Assembly (NCBI RefSeq): GCF_013697085.1
Contig: NZ_JACEFT010000001.1
Location: 248,001-312,000, forward strand
Length of the DNA stretch: 64,000 nt
Source of the DNA: Billgrantia kenyensis
Lineage (GTDB): Bacteria; Pseudomonadota; Gammaproteobacteria; Pseudomonadales; Halomonadaceae
Direction of reading: 5' to 3'
The position numbers and the translations under genes were made by a program. Position 1 is the stretch's first letter. The number at the start of each line of letters is the position of its first letter. A model generated the notes under the pieces. The model searched no databases and was not told the DNA's origin. It worked only from the letters and a program-made list of their open reading frames with translations. This document shows, piece after piece, positions 17,113 through 26,772 of this stretch.

Positions 17113-18339
17113 TCAGGCTCCTCCCTGCTCGTCGCCGGACGGTAGTTCGCTTCCCGCCGCCTTGACATCGGGATCGAGGGATTGCGCCCCTTTCGGGTAG
17201 GCATCGGGGTGCTTGCGGATATGCGTCTTGAGGGCATCGAGCTGACGCTGCAGCGCCGGCGTCACGTCGGCATAGACATCCGTGACCAGGCTCTCCAGCG
17301 GAGGTGGCGGCCGTTTTTCTGCCCGCTTCATGGTTTCCAGCACTTCGCGACGCAGGCTCTCCTGCCAGCTCTTCTCTTCCTCCTCGCTCCACCAGCCGAG
17401 GTCGTAGAGCCAGCGCTGCATGCGCAGCAGCGGATCCTTCTCGCGCCAGGCCTCCTCCTCCTTGCGGGAACGGTAGCCGGAGGGGTCGTCGGACGAGGAG
17501 TGAGCGGCAAGTCGATAGGTCATGGCCTCGATCAATACCGGCTGGTTCTGCTCCACGGCCATCCTTCGCGCTTCCTGTGTCGCCTGATAGACGGCCAGCA
17601 CGTCGTTGCCGTCGACGCGGATCACGTGCATGCGATAGCCGAATGCCCGCGGTGCGATGCCGTCGGCAGCGAACTGCTCGCTGGCCGGGGTGGAGATGGC
17701 GTAGCCGTTGTTGCGGCAGAAGAAGATGACCGGCACCTTGTGCACCGAGGCCATGTTGAGGGCGGCGTGAAAATCCCCTTCCGAGGCCGCCCCCTCGCCG
17801 AAGAAGGTGATGGTGCAGTGCCCTTCGCCCGCCAGTTTCTGGCCATAGGCGTAACCGGTGGCCTGGGGAATCTGCGTGGCCAGCGGCGAGGAGATAGTCA
17901 TGTAGTGCAACTTGCGCGAGCCATAGTGGATCGGCATCTGCCGTCCCTTGCCGTAGTCGAGTTCGTTGCCGAACAGCTGGTTCATGAACTCGTCGTAGCT
18001 GAAACCGCGGTAGACCAGCGCACCCTGCTCGCGGTACTGAGCCATGATCATGTCCGCATCGTCCAGCGCCGCGGTAGCGCCGATGACCGCCGCTTCCTCA
18101 CCGGTGCACTGCATGTAGAAGGAGAGCCGCCCCTGGCGCTGGGCCGCCATCATGCGTTCGTCGAGCACCCGGGTAATCAGCATGGCCTGGTAGATCTTGA
18201 GCGCCTTCTGCTGGTCGAGATCGGGCGCCGCGGCCCCCTCATGCAGGGTGCCGTCCTGCTGCAGTAGCCGGAAGGTGGGTATGTGGAATTCATCGCCGGT
18301 CATGAAGCTCGGCGAGTAGACATCATGTGTTGTTGTCAT
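17113..18339 (-). CDS. bkdA1: Branched-chain 2-oxoacid dehydrogenase E1 alpha subunit
   Basis: 408 residues. The long N-terminal extension before [20 protein letters not shown] is typical of the branched-chain enzyme as opposed to pyruvate E1. The thiamine diphosphate motif [15 protein letters not shown] and [11 protein letters not shown] is intact. [20 protein letters not shown] contains the phosphorylation-loop region, where mammalian BCKDH is switched off by a dedicated kinase. First gene of the operon bkdA1-bkdA2-bkdB (18339-14456), with AAGGA 8 bases before ATG. A palindrome and hairpin lie in its 253-base upstream gap. Confident. Confidence 0.95.
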   Translation of the reverse strand: MTTTHDVYSPSFMTGDEFHIPTFRLLQQDGTLHEGAAAPDLDQQKALKIYQAMLITRVLDERMMAAQRQGRLSFYMQCTGEEAAVIGATAALDDADMIMAQYREQGALVYRGFSYDEFMNQLFGNELDYGKGRQMPIHYGSRKLHYMTISSPLATQIPQATGYAYGQKLAGEGHCTITFFGEGAASEGDFHAALNMASVHKVPVIFFCRNNGYAISTPASEQFAADGIAPRAFGYRMHVIRVDGNDVLAVYQATQEARRMAVEQNQPVLIEAMTYRLAAHSSSDDPSGYRSRKEEEAWREKDPLLRMQRWLYDLGWWSEEEEKSWQESLRREVLETMKRAEKRPPPPLESLVTDVYADVTPALQRQLDALKTHIRKHPDAYPKGAQSLDPDVKAAGSELPSGDEQGGA

Positions 18340-18425
18340 CTTCCTGGTCCTTGGGTAGTGGCAGGAGGAAAGCCGCCCCTCGTGAGGGCAGTGTTGACTC
18401 TAATGTAGCTGTCTGCCATCGGGTG

Positions 18426-18452
18426 ACTCCAGCAGTCCGCCAACGCTGGAGT
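18426..18452 (-). promoter_or_regulatory. Hairpin in the bkd leader
   Basis: ACTCCAGC and GCTGGAGT form a perfect 8-base-pair stem around an 11-base loop. It lies about 87-113 bases upstream of bkdA1 and 5 bases from the ACGTTAACGT palindrome. It could be an mRNA leader structure or part of the control region; no U-run follows. Confidence 0.4.
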
Positions 18453-18454
18453 GG

Positions 18455-18470
18455 TTGACGTTAACGTAAG
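18455..18470. promoter_or_regulatory. Palindromic operator candidate upstream of bkdA1 (LiuR-like)
   Basis: The 16 bases TTGACGTTAACGTAAG contain the perfect 10-base palindrome ACGTTAACGT (18458-18467) with near-symmetric flanks. It is about 120 bases before the bkdA1 start, in the only gap that can hold its promoter. MerR-family LiuR sites proposed by comparative genomics for branched-chain amino acid genes have the same ACGT...ACGT character; that link is from memory and is inference. Confidence 0.5.
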
Positions 18471-18592
18471 ATGAATCTAAACGCACCTCTTTTGCTATGC
18501 AACTTTGTTCTAGGCGGAAGAACACCTACCAAAATGCTGTAGGCCAGTTGAACCAACCATGAAGCTCCGCCGCCGCCACAGAGCGGCACCGC

Positions 18593-19375
18593 TCATCCGT
18601 GTGCCGGGGTCAGCTGACGCTGTCTGACAAGGCGCTCGAAGGCGCTGTCCACGGTGAGGGCCAGCAGACCAATGAGCAAGGCGCCCTGCACGATATAGGC
18701 GGTATTGCCGTTGACGATGCCCGAGATGATCGGATCCCCGAGGTTGCTCGCCCCTACCGTGGCTCCCAATGCCGCCGTAGCGATGTTGATGGTGACCGAG
18801 GTGCGGATGCCGGCGAGAATGACGGGGGCGGCCAGCGGCAGTTCGACCTGGCGCAGTATCTGCCCTGGCGTAATGCCCATGGCGCGTGCCGCCTCGCGCA
18901 TCTCCGGCTCGATTCCTCCGATACCTGCAAGGGTATTGCGCACGATGGGCAGCAGTCCGTACAACAGCAGCGCGACGATGATCGGTAGCGTGCCGAAACC
19001 GAGTACTGGCACGGCCAGAGCCAGCACGGCGACGGGAGGAAAGGTCTGACCGATGGAGGCAAGCTGGGATACCAGGGGCAGAAAGTCCCTGCCCGCCGGA
19101 CGCGTCACGGCGATCGCTGCCCCGACGCCGATAATGACCGCCAACAGCGAGGCGATGCCTACCACCAGTACGTGCTGCATGAGCAGAGCGAAGAAGCTGG
19201 CACGAGCATAGATCACTTGCCTTTTATCCGGCTCGAGCAGCCGAAAGAGCCACTCCATCTGTTCGATGCCGACCGTCAGCAATAGCAGCAGACTCAACCA
19301 GACGACAGGCAATAGCCAGGCCCTCCAGTACCCGCCTCCCGTGACAAGGCCGCTTGCTCCCACTGGGCGGTTCAC
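18593..19375 (-). CDS. osmW: Osmoprotectant-type ABC transporter permease (YehW/OsmW-like)
   Basis: 260 residues with about six membrane segments and the binding-protein-dependent transport signature (EAARAMGITPGQILRQVELP). FLPLVSQLASIGQTFPPVAV and GATVGASNLGDPIISGIVNG are typical of the glycine betaine/choline permease branch (OpuCB/YehW). It pairs with the second permease YehY to form the channel. The start overlaps the ATPase gene by 4 bases. Last of four genes in the order binding protein, permease, ATPase, permease, the same order as E. coli yehZYXW. Substrate (glycine betaine, choline or another compatible solute) is inferred from family. Confidence 0.9.
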   Translation of the reverse strand: MNRPVGASGLVTGGGYWRAWLLPVVWLSLLLLLTVGIEQMEWLFRLLEPDKRQVIYARASFFALLMQHVLVVGIASLLAVIIGVGAAIAVTRPAGRDFLPLVSQLASIGQTFPPVAVLALAVPVLGFGTLPIIVALLLYGLLPIVRNTLAGIGGIEPEMREAARAMGITPGQILRQVELPLAAPVILAGIRTSVTINIATAALGATVGASNLGDPIISGIVNGNTAYIVQGALLIGLLALTVDSAFERLVRQRQLTPAHG

Positions 19376-20313
19376 GCTGCGTTGGCTCCGAGCAGGCGGC
19401 GTAGCGACAGCTCACCGATGGGAATGTCCTCTTCGTCGACCACCGTGAGCCGGTCGACGCCGTGCCAGAGCATGACCGACAGCGCCTGGCTGAGTGTTGC
19501 GCCATAGGCAATACGCTCGCTGGCGAGCAGGCGTGGCCCCAGCGGCAGCATTCGCTCGCTGACCTGGATCAGCGCTGCCTCCTTCAGGCCGCGATCCATG
19601 CCCCCCAGCAACGACTCGACAAAAGGATTCACCGGATCGTGCAACAGCTCGATGGGCTTTCCCTGCTGCACGATTCGGCCTTGATGCATCACCACCAGGC
19701 GATCGGCCAAGGCCAGAGCCTCATCCATATCATGAGTGACGAAGACGATCGTCTTGTGCAGACGCGCCTGGATTTCCCCCATTTCATGCTGGAGGGTCTT
19801 GCGCGTGATGGGATCCAGCGCACCGAACGGCTCATCCATCAGCAGAATATCAGGGTCCGCGGCCAGCGCTCGCGCCACGCCGACTCGCTGCGCCTGGCCG
19901 CCGGAGAGTTGGCGCGGGTACTTGTCGGCAAATTCGGTTACCGGCAGACCGAGCAACTGCATGAGTTCCTCGACGCGCTGGCGAATCCTGGCCTTGGGCC
20001 ATTTGAGCAGGCGCGGAACCAGGCCGATATTGCGCGCCACCGTCCAGTGGGGAAACAGCCCGGTGCTCTGGATGACGTAGCCGATTCGTCGACGCAGTGC
20101 GACCTCGTCGAACGAGCGCACCGGCTGCCCATCCAGGTGCACCTCGCCGCCGTCATGCTCGATCAGCCGGTTGATCATGCGCAGGGTGGTCGACTTGCCA
20201 CAGCCCGAGGTGCCCACCAGCGCGCACAGCTCACCCTTCTCGACACGCAGTGAAATGCTGTCGACGGCGGTCTCGTGGCCGAAGCGCTTGGTGACGTCGA
20301 ACAGTTCGATCAT
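19372..20313 (-). CDS. osmV: Osmoprotectant-type ABC transporter ATPase (YehX/OsmV-like)
   Basis: 313 residues. Walker A (GTSGCGKST), signature LSGGQAQRVGVARALAADP, Walker B ILLMDEPFGALDP and H-loop VTHDMDEA are all intact. The C-terminal part (about 245-313) contains one CBS-like stretch (ASERIAYGATLSQALSVMLW, then VDRLTVVDEEDIPIGELS); such domains in OpuA-type ATPases sense ionic strength. It drives the two permeases. It overlaps both neighbours by 4 bases, so the operon is tightly coupled. Confidence 0.93.
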   Translation of the reverse strand: MIELFDVTKRFGHETAVDSISLRVEKGELCALVGTSGCGKSTTLRMINRLIEHDGGEVHLDGQPVRSFDEVALRRRIGYVIQSTGLFPHWTVARNIGLVPRLLKWPKARIRQRVEELMQLLGLPVTEFADKYPRQLSGGQAQRVGVARALAADPDILLMDEPFGALDPITRKTLQHEMGEIQARLHKTIVFVTHDMDEALALADRLVVMHQGRIVQQGKPIELLHDPVNPFVESLLGGMDRGLKEAALIQVSERMLPLGPRLLASERIAYGATLSQALSVMLWHGVDRLTVVDEEDIPIGELSLRRLLGANAA

Positions 20314-21476
20314 TCAAGCCCTCCCGGGCGCAAGCGTTCTGACAGGAAGCCGATCAGGGCATCGGCCATCAGGGCCAGGGCAATGATCGGGAGGGCTCCG
20401 AGCAGGACCATGTCCATGGCTGCCTGACCCAGGCCCTGGAAGATGAAGGTGCCAAGCCCACCGGCACCGATGAGGGCCGCCACCGCCGTCAGGCCAATGG
20501 CCTGTACCGTGGTGATGCGCACCCCTTCCAACACCACCGGCAAGGCGAGTGGCAGGCGCACCTGAATGAATACCTGCCGCCGGCTCATGCCCATGCCGTG
20601 GGCCGACTCGATCACCGCGGGATCCACCTCCTCCAGCGCCACGTGAATGTTACGCACCATGGGCAGGAGGCTGTAGCCGAGCAGTGCAAGGAATGCCGGC
20701 GCCCAGCCGATGCCGCTGACACCGATGGACGCCAATCCTTCGAAACGCGAGGCCAGCCAGGCCAGCGGTGCCAGCAGCAGGCCGAACAGCGCCAGGCTGG
20801 GGATCGTCTGGAGGAAATTGAGTGCGGCGAATCCCATCCGGCGTACCCCGGGATGTCGTCGCATGGCCAGGGCCAGCAGCGAGGCGAGTATCAGGCTGGC
20901 GCCCACGGCGGCGCCGACCAGGGTAAGATGTGTCAGCAGCGCATCGGCAAACTGATCGCTGCGCGCCTGGTACTCGCGTTGCAGGGCCAACGGTTCGAGC
21001 CACAGCACCAGCGACAGCCACCAGGCCAGCAACATGGGTATCAGCAGCAACCAGCCCATCGGGCGAGAGAGTCCAAGCCGGGTACGCAGCTCTATCAGAG
21101 CGAGCAGCAGCAGGAACAACAATACCCAAATGGCGCTGCCGAGGCCGACGCGCGCCTGGGGCAAGTCGGGATCGACCAGCATGGCAGTCGCCGCGGCCAG
21201 CCACAGTGGCAACAGAGTCAGCACTCCCGTCACGCTGGCCAGCGATAGCCACAGCCCCTTGCGGGTGGGGTGCCAGGCAAGCAGCGTGACGGCCAGCATG
21301 GGAAGGACAAGCAGGATGGCCGGCACACCGCCCAGGATCCCCAAGGCGACATGCGGCGTGCCAGGCACGATGCGGTTGGGTGCCACGCTGACGACATCGA
21401 GCGTGAGCCACGCCGCGCCGGCAGCGAGCATCAGGCTGATAAGGACCCAGTTGGGCGCTTGCCTGCCCTCGCCCAT
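20310..21476 (-). CDS. osmY: Osmoprotectant-type ABC transporter permease, long form (YehY/OsmY-like)
   Basis: 388 residues. Residues about 1-165 hold a block of extra membrane segments, as in E. coli YehY, and residues about 185-380 hold the transport permease domain (ESAHGMGMSRRQVFIQVRLP and IGAGGLGTFIFQGLGQAAMD). It lies 2 bases downstream of the binding-protein gene and overlaps the ATPase gene by 4 bases. Unlike the other importers in this window, there is no hairpin between binding protein and permease here. Note that osmY is also the name of an unrelated E. coli periplasmic protein. Confidence 0.9.
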   Translation of the reverse strand: MGEGRQAPNWVLISLMLAAGAAWLTLDVVSVAPNRIVPGTPHVALGILGGVPAILLVLPMLAVTLLAWHPTRKGLWLSLASVTGVLTLLPLWLAAATAMLVDPDLPQARVGLGSAIWVLLFLLLLALIELRTRLGLSRPMGWLLLIPMLLAWWLSLVLWLEPLALQREYQARSDQFADALLTHLTLVGAAVGASLILASLLALAMRRHPGVRRMGFAALNFLQTIPSLALFGLLLAPLAWLASRFEGLASIGVSGIGWAPAFLALLGYSLLPMVRNIHVALEEVDPAVIESAHGMGMSRRQVFIQVRLPLALPVVLEGVRITTVQAIGLTAVAALIGAGGLGTFIFQGLGQAAMDMVLLGALPIIALALMADALIGFLSERLRPGGLE

Positions 21477-21478
21477 GC

Positions 21479-22390
21479 TCAGTCCTGCAGCTCGGATAGA
21501 TACTCCTCGGCGACCTGGCGCGGATCGAGGCCGTCCACGGCAACTTTGGCATTGAGCTCCTGCAGGGTCTCGAGGTCGAGCGAGCGGAACAGCGGATCGA
21601 GCAGCTCGGCAATGTCGGGATGCTCATCGAGGACTTGCTGTCGAACCACTGGTGCCGGCTGGTAGACCGGCTGAACGCCCAGCGTGTCTTCCAGTACCAC
21701 GAGATCCAGCGCATTGAGGCCGCCGTCGGTCCCGTAGGTCATAGCGGCGTTGACTCCGCTGGTCTGCTGGGCGGCGGCGCGCATGGTGGCGGCGGTGTTG
21801 CCGCCCGAGAGCACCAGCAGTTGGTCGCTGCTCAATTCGAAACCATAGGCTTCCTGGAAAGCAGGCAAGGCCTGCTTCGACTCGACGAACTCTGCACTGG
21901 CAGCAAACTTGAACTCACCGCCATTATCCAGGTAGTTCGCCAGATCCTCGAGTGACGCGAGGCCGTGCTCGCGGGCCAGGTCACCGCGTACGCTCATGGC
22001 CCAGGTATTGTTGGCCTGGGCTGGAGTCAGCCACACCAAGCCATTTTCGGCATCCCGCTGTTTGACCTCTTCATAGGCAAGCTCGGCGTCATGCCAGACA
22101 TCGCTGTCGGTCATGTCGAAAAAGAAGGCGCCATTGCCGGTATATTCAGGGTAAAGGTCGATTTCCCCACTCTGCAGGGCTTGGCGCACGATGCTGGTGC
22201 CGCCCAGCTGCAGCCTATCCTCGGTTTCGATGCCGCCCTGCTGCAGTCGCTGGATGATCAACTGCCCCAGCACCGAACCTTCCGTATCGATCTTCGAGGA
22301 TACTGTCACCGGAGCCCCTGCCTTGGCACCGGTAGCGAGAAGCAGCGAGCCGGCAGCCAGCATTACCAGGCCAGACGTGGAACGTCTCAT
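21479..22390 (-). CDS. osmX: Osmoprotectant ABC transporter substrate-binding protein (YehZ/OsmF-like)
   Basis: 303 residues from the ATG at 22390, with GGAGG 9 bases upstream; a GTG at 22399 is too close to that site. A Sec signal peptide ends near AKAGAP (about residue 26). The binding domain starts with VSSKIDTEGSVLGQLIIQRL and contains GGTSIVRQALQSGEIDLYPE, then YTGNGAFFF and a typical GAAMTYGTDG-like segment. It is the periplasmic receptor for a betaine-like solute. First gene of the operon, with a good promoter (22422-22451). Confident as to family; ligand not tested. Confidence 0.92.
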   Translation of the reverse strand: MRRSTSGLVMLAAGSLLLATGAKAGAPVTVSSKIDTEGSVLGQLIIQRLQQGGIETEDRLQLGGTSIVRQALQSGEIDLYPEYTGNGAFFFDMTDSDVWHDAELAYEEVKQRDAENGLVWLTPAQANNTWAMSVRGDLAREHGLASLEDLANYLDNGGEFKFAASAEFVESKQALPAFQEAYGFELSSDQLLVLSGGNTAATMRAAAQQTSGVNAAMTYGTDGGLNALDLVVLEDTLGVQPVYQPAPVVRQQVLDEHPDIAELLDPLFRSLDLETLQELNAKVAVDGLDPRQVAEEYLSELQD

Positions 22391-22421
22391 GTCGATCACC
22401 CTCCGTTGCGAATGTCGGTAA

Positions 22422-22451
22422 AGTATAAGGCGTGTACAGTTTGACTGTCAG
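22422..22451 (-). promoter_or_regulatory. Sigma-70 promoter of the osmoprotectant operon
   Basis: On the minus strand CTGACA (22451-22446) and TATACT (22427-22422) are 18 bases apart, each one mismatch from consensus. The predicted start is about 25 bases before the ATG at 22390. The divergent gene at 22481 must use other sequence in the same 90-base gap. Confidence 0.6.
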
Positions 22452-22480
22452 ACTCGCACTCAACGCGGAGCTTCAACCCG

Positions 22481-23476
22481 ATGATGTCACAGGACGATGC
22501 CGCCTTGCTCAGCCATTGTCACCACCCACTGGTTCGCGACCTGGCCTGGATCGTGATGGCCCCGGACCTGATCACGACAGCATGGGCGGGACGTCCTTCG
22601 CGGGAGAGCCTGGGGCTTGAAGACGATGCCCGCCTGGCAAGCTACCTCACCGAGCAGGAAGCCAACCCTCAGGGACTGGAGCGGCGGGTCGGCAATACCG
22701 TCGATGGGCGCATGGGGCATTATCATGAACGCCTGTGGCAATTCTTGCTCGATACCGCGCCGGGCACCAGGCTGCTGGCGAGCAACCTGCGAATCCACTT
22801 CGGCAGGCGTACCCTGGGCGAACTCGATATTCTCTACCGGCGGCGTGACGACCCCTGCCCGGTGCACCTCGAGGTGGCGATCAAGTTCTACCTGGGATTA
22901 CCCTTGGGGCCGGGACCGATAGATGGCCAGGCCCGCTGGATCGGCCCCGGCGGTGCCGACAGCCTGGCAACCAAGCGCGAGCACCTGAACCGCCACCAGC
23001 TCCGTCTGACCGAGCGGGCCGAAACTCGCCATGCGATCCAGCAATATACCCATCCCCGCGACATGGGCCCGGCTCCCGACTTCGCCATACAGCGCCAGAT
23101 GGCGATTCCCGGCGTGCTCTTCTACCCCTGGCATGTGCCAATGCACGCGCCTGTCGAGTCGGCCCGGGAGCACCTGCGGGGTCACTGGCTGCACTGGCGC
23201 GACTGGCGGCGTATGCGTGACGGCCTGACGGCGCATACCCGGGCGGCCTGGCTGGTCAAGCCACACTGGCTGGCACTGCCCCGGGACGAGGCCTTCCGCC
23301 CCCTGCAGGAAGTCGAAAGTCGTCTGGCGCAGCATTTTTCCCGCCCTGCCTCACCCGTCCAGATCGCCCTTCTCGGCGCCACTGCCCATGGCATGCACCG
23401 GCGTCGGCTGTTCATCGTGGACGACAGTTGGCCGCTGCAGGTGCCGCTGCCGCCCCGGCCGGATTCTGCAGGCTGA
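22481..23476 (+). CDS. DUF1853 family protein, possible PD-(D/E)XK nuclease-like fold
   Basis: 331 residues (or 330 from the second ATG). It matches the uncharacterised DUF1853 family: HHPLVRDLAWIVMAPDLI at the start, GRMGHYHERLWQFLLDTAPG, LGELDILYRRRDDPCPVHLE followed by VAIKFYLG, and the C-terminal WLVKPHWLALPRD. The pattern E-L-D ... H-L-E-V-A-I-K resembles the metal centre of PD-(D/E)XK enzymes (Asp, then Glu-x-x-x-Lys), which would make it a nuclease-like protein; that is inference. Divergent from the osmoprotectant operon, convergent with cysS across a hairpin. No function is established. Confidence 0.8.
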   Translation: MMSQDDAALLSHCHHPLVRDLAWIVMAPDLITTAWAGRPSRESLGLEDDARLASYLTEQEANPQGLERRVGNTVDGRMGHYHERLWQFLLDTAPGTRLLASNLRIHFGRRTLGELDILYRRRDDPCPVHLEVAIKFYLGLPLGPGPIDGQARWIGPGGADSLATKREHLNRHQLRLTERAETRHAIQQYTHPRDMGPAPDFAIQRQMAIPGVLFYPWHVPMHAPVESAREHLRGHWLHWRDWRRMRDGLTAHTRAAWLVKPHWLALPRDEAFRPLQEVESRLAQHFSRPASPVQIALLGATAHGMHRRRLFIVDDSWPLQVPLPPRPDSAG

Positions 23477-23486
23477 ATCGAGACGA

Positions 23487-23512
23487 CTGCGCCCGGCCAA
23501 AGCCGGGCGCAG
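23487..23512. terminator. Hairpin between the DUF1853 gene and cysS
   Basis: CTGCGCCCGGC and GCCGGGCGCAG form a perfect 11-base-pair stem with a CAAA loop between convergent genes. No U-run on either side. Confidence 0.6.
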
Positions 23513-23530
23513 TGAACTCATGGGGAGTCG

Positions 23531-24937
23531 CTATGGCTTGGGCGGCTCGAAGACCCAACGGGTGCCCTCGCGGGAATCCTTGAGCACGATGCCAAGCGCG
23601 GCAAGCTCGTCGCGAATGGCATCGGCGGTGGCGAAGTCCTTGGCCTGCTTGGCCTCGGCGCGCCGGGCGATACGTGCCTCGATCTCTCTTTCGGACAGCG
23701 GCAGCGTCGCCATGCCCCCCTTGAGGAAGGCCTGCGGATCCTGGCTGAACAGCCCCAGCACGCCGCCCAGGCGACGCAGCTCGGTGGCCAGCGCCGGCGC
23801 CTGCTCAGGTGCCTCCTTCCTGGCACGATTCAATTCTCGTGCCAGCTCGAACAGCACCGAGAGCGCCTCCGGGGTATTGAAGTCGTCGTCCATGGCGGCA
23901 GTGAAGCGCTCGGCAAAGCGGCTTCCGCTCACGGTGTCGGCAAGCTCGATGTCCTTCTGCACCAGGCCTTCCAGGGCAGTGTAGAAGCGCTCCAGCGACT
24001 TGCGTGCCTCGGCAAGGGAGTCCGGCGCGTAGTTGATCGGGCTGCGGTAGTGGCTGGCCACCAGCAGGTAGCGCACCACCTCGGGGTCATGGCTCTCGAG
24101 CACTTCGCGGATGGTGAAGAAGTTACCCAGCGACTTGGACATCTTCTCCTGATCGACCCTTACCGCCCCGGCATGCATCCAGGTGTTGACGTAATTCTTG
24201 CCGGTGGCAGCCTCGCTCTGGGCGATCTCGTTCTCGTGGTGCGGAAAGGTCAGGTCGGGGCCGCCGCCATGAATATCGAAGGTATCGCCCAGGCAGCAGG
24301 TCGACATGGCGGAGCACTCGATGTGCCAGCCGGGGCGCCCCTCTCCCCAGGGCGAGGGCCAGCTCTCCTCTCCAGGCTTGGCGGCCTTCCACAGCACGAA
24401 GTCGAGGGGGTCCTCCTTGTGCTCGTCGACTTCCACCCGAGCCCCTGCACGCATCTCGTCGGGATTGCGATTGTTGAGCTTGCCGTAGCCCTCGAACTTG
24501 CGCACTCGGTAGTAGACGTCACCGTTGCCGGCCGGATAGGCATAGCCCTTGTCGATCAGCGTCTCGACCATGGCGATGATCTCGGCCACATGCCCGGTAG
24601 CGCGTGGCTCGTGATCGGGACGCAGCACACCCAGTCGCGCCTCGTCCTCGTGCATGGCATCGATCATGCGCGCGGTCAGCGAAGCGATGCTCTCGCCGTT
24701 CTCGTCGGCGCGCTTGAGGATCTTGTCGTCGATATCGGTGATGTTGCGGACGTAGGTGACGTCGTAGCCGCGCCAGCGCAGGTAGCGAGTCACAACGTCG
24801 AAGGCCACCATCACCCGAGCGTGGCCCAGGTGGCAAAAGTCATAGACGGTCATGCCGCAGACATACATGCTCACCTTGCCCGGCTCGATGGGGGTGAACG
24901 GCTCCTTGCGTCGCGTCAATGTGTTGTAGATCTGCAT
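23531..24937 (-). CDS. cysS: Cysteinyl-tRNA synthetase
   Basis: 468 residues, the usual length. The class I motifs are HLGH (36-39) and [12 protein letters not shown]. The zinc ligands that select cysteine are Cys28 ([10 protein letters not shown]), the Cys of HIECSAMS and the His-Glu of [12 protein letters not shown]. It charges tRNA-Cys in the cytoplasm. It starts 1 base after the glnS stop, so glnS-cysS is a two-gene operon, matching the neighbourhood known in Pseudomonas. The C-terminal anticodon domain is complete ([20 protein letters not shown]). Confidence 0.97.
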   Translation of the reverse strand: MQIYNTLTRRKEPFTPIEPGKVSMYVCGMTVYDFCHLGHARVMVAFDVVTRYLRWRGYDVTYVRNITDIDDKILKRADENGESIASLTARMIDAMHEDEARLGVLRPDHEPRATGHVAEIIAMVETLIDKGYAYPAGNGDVYYRVRKFEGYGKLNNRNPDEMRAGARVEVDEHKEDPLDFVLWKAAKPGEESWPSPWGEGRPGWHIECSAMSTCCLGDTFDIHGGGPDLTFPHHENEIAQSEAATGKNYVNTWMHAGAVRVDQEKMSKSLGNFFTIREVLESHDPEVVRYLLVASHYRSPINYAPDSLAEARKSLERFYTALEGLVQKDIELADTVSGSRFAERFTAAMDDDFNTPEALSVLFELARELNRARKEAPEQAPALATELRRLGGVLGLFSQDPQAFLKGGMATLPLSEREIEARIARRAEAKQAKDFATADAIRDELAALGIVLKDSREGTRWVFEPPKP

Positions 24938-24938
24938 G

Positions 24939-26618
24939 TCAGCCCTTCTTCTGTATCTTCGCCCAGCTATCCTTGAGTCCGACGGTGCGGTTGAAAACCA
25001 GCTTGCCGTCGCGGCAGGCGTGGCGGTCGGCGCAGAAGTAGCCCACTCGCTCGAACTGGAAACGCGACTCCGGGGCAGCCTCGACCAGGCTGGGCTCGCC
25101 CATGGCCTGGCAGACCTGCAGTGAATCAGGGTTCAGGTGCTCGAGGAAATCGGCGTCCTTGTCCTTGTCCGGCTGCTCGACAAGGAACAGATTGTCGTAC
25201 AGGCGCACCTCCATGGGCACCGCATGGGGGGCGCTGACCCAGTGGATCACCCCCTTGACCTTGCGTCCCTCCGGATTCTTGCCGAGGGTGTCGAAATCCA
25301 CCGAGCAGCGCAGCTCGAGGATGTCGCCGGCATCGTCCTTGACCACTTCATCGCAGCGGATCACGTAGGAGTTGCGCAGGCGCACTTCCTTGCCCGGTGC
25401 CAGGCGGAAGAACTTCTTGGGCGGCTCCTCCATGAAGTCGTCCCGGTCGATGAAGATCTCGCGGGTGAAGGGTACCTGGCGCACAGCCATGTCCTCGCGA
25501 GCCGGATGACCAGGCACCTCATAGATTTCCTCGTGCTCCTCGGGCACGTTGGTCAGTACCAGCTTGAGCGGCTTGAGGACACACATGGCCCGCGGGGCGT
25601 TGTCCTCGAGGTCGGCGCGGATGGCGTGATAGAGCATGGCGATATCGACCAGGCCGCCGTCGGCGCGGGTCACGCCGATCATCTCGCAGAACTTGCGAAT
25701 CGAGGCCGGAGTATAGCCGCGACGGCGCATGCCGGAGATCGTCGGCATGCGGGGATCGTCCCAGCCGTCGACGATGCCCTCGTCAACCAGCAGCTTGAGC
25801 TTGCGCTTGGAGGTGAGGGTGTAGTTCATGTTGAGCCGGGCGAACTCGATCTGGCGAGGGCGTGCGGGCACCGGCAGGTTTTCCAGGAACCACTCGTAGA
25901 GTGGGCGGTGATCCTCGAACTCCAGCGTGCAGATGGAGTGAGTCACCCCCTCGATGGCATCCGACTGGCCATGGGTGAAGTCATAGGAAGGGTAGATCTT
26001 CCACTTGTCCCCGGTCTGGTGATGCTGGGCATGACGGATACGGTAGAGGATCGGGTCACGCAGGTTGATGTTGGGCGAGGCCATGTCGATCTTGGCCCGC
26101 ACTACCCGCTCGCCTTCGTTGAACTCGCCGGCGCGCATGCGCTCGAGAAGATCGAGGTTCTCCGCCGCGCTGCGATCACGCCAGGGGCTGGGGCGCCCCG
26201 GTTCGGTCAGTGTTCCACGGTACTCACGAATCTCGTCAGGCGACAGGTCGTCGACATAGGCCTTGCCCTCGCGAATCAGGTGCTGCGCCCAGGCGTAGAG
26301 CTGGTCGAAGTAGTCCGAGGCGTAGCGCACCTCACCCGCCCACTCGAAGCCGAGCCAGCTGACATCCTCCTTGATGGCATCGATGTAGGCCTGTTCCTCC
26401 TTGGCCGGGTTGGTATCGTCGAAGCGCAGGTGACAATCTCCACCAAACTGCTCGGCCAGCCCGAAATTGAGACAGATCGACTTGGCGTGTCCCACGTGAA
26501 GAAAACCATTGGGCTCCGGCGGGAATCGCGTGACGACCTTGTCGGCACGGCCGGCCTCGATCTCGTCGCGGATCTGGTTGCGAATGAAATTCGGCGCACT
26601 GGCGGTTTCGGTGGTCAT
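24939..26618 (-). CDS. glnS: Glutaminyl-tRNA synthetase
   Basis: 559 residues. The class I site HVGH (41-44) follows [10 protein letters not shown], and the second signature appears as [31 protein letters not shown], followed by [14 protein letters not shown], is the conserved catalytic region of the GlnRS/GluRS family, and the two anticodon-binding beta-barrels occupy about 340-550. It attaches glutamine to tRNA-Gln. First gene of the glnS-cysS operon, divergent from ppiB across 154 bases. Confident. Confidence 0.97.
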   Translation of the reverse strand: MTTETASAPNFIRNQIRDEIEAGRADKVVTRFPPEPNGFLHVGHAKSICLNFGLAEQFGGDCHLRFDDTNPAKEEQAYIDAIKEDVSWLGFEWAGEVRYASDYFDQLYAWAQHLIREGKAYVDDLSPDEIREYRGTLTEPGRPSPWRDRSAAENLDLLERMRAGEFNEGERVVRAKIDMASPNINLRDPILYRIRHAQHHQTGDKWKIYPSYDFTHGQSDAIEGVTHSICTLEFEDHRPLYEWFLENLPVPARPRQIEFARLNMNYTLTSKRKLKLLVDEGIVDGWDDPRMPTISGMRRRGYTPASIRKFCEMIGVTRADGGLVDIAMLYHAIRADLEDNAPRAMCVLKPLKLVLTNVPEEHEEIYEVPGHPAREDMAVRQVPFTREIFIDRDDFMEEPPKKFFRLAPGKEVRLRNSYVIRCDEVVKDDAGDILELRCSVDFDTLGKNPEGRKVKGVIHWVSAPHAVPMEVRLYDNLFLVEQPDKDKDADFLEHLNPDSLQVCQAMGEPSLVEAAPESRFQFERVGYFCADRHACRDGKLVFNRTVGLKDSWAKIQKKG

Positions 26619-26772
26619 GTTGTAGCGAAAAGCCTCTGGTTGGTCGCGAGTCTGGCGGGCGTCGCATATCGATGGGCCCGACGCGCTTCGCGCATCGATG
26701 CAAAACCGCTATTATAACGCCACGCCCATGCACGGCGCCAAGACGCGCACTCCAGGACAGGAAAATACTTCG

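Noticed and set aside
25137-26717. A 526-codon plus-strand open frame opposite glnS
   Set aside because: Shadow of a highly conserved synthetase; the protein shows no domain pattern.
26619-26772. ATCGAT repeats and a TATAAC in the glnS/ppiB gap as a defined promoter or operator
   Set aside because: No matching -35 hexamer at the right distance, and ATCGAT is too short to call.
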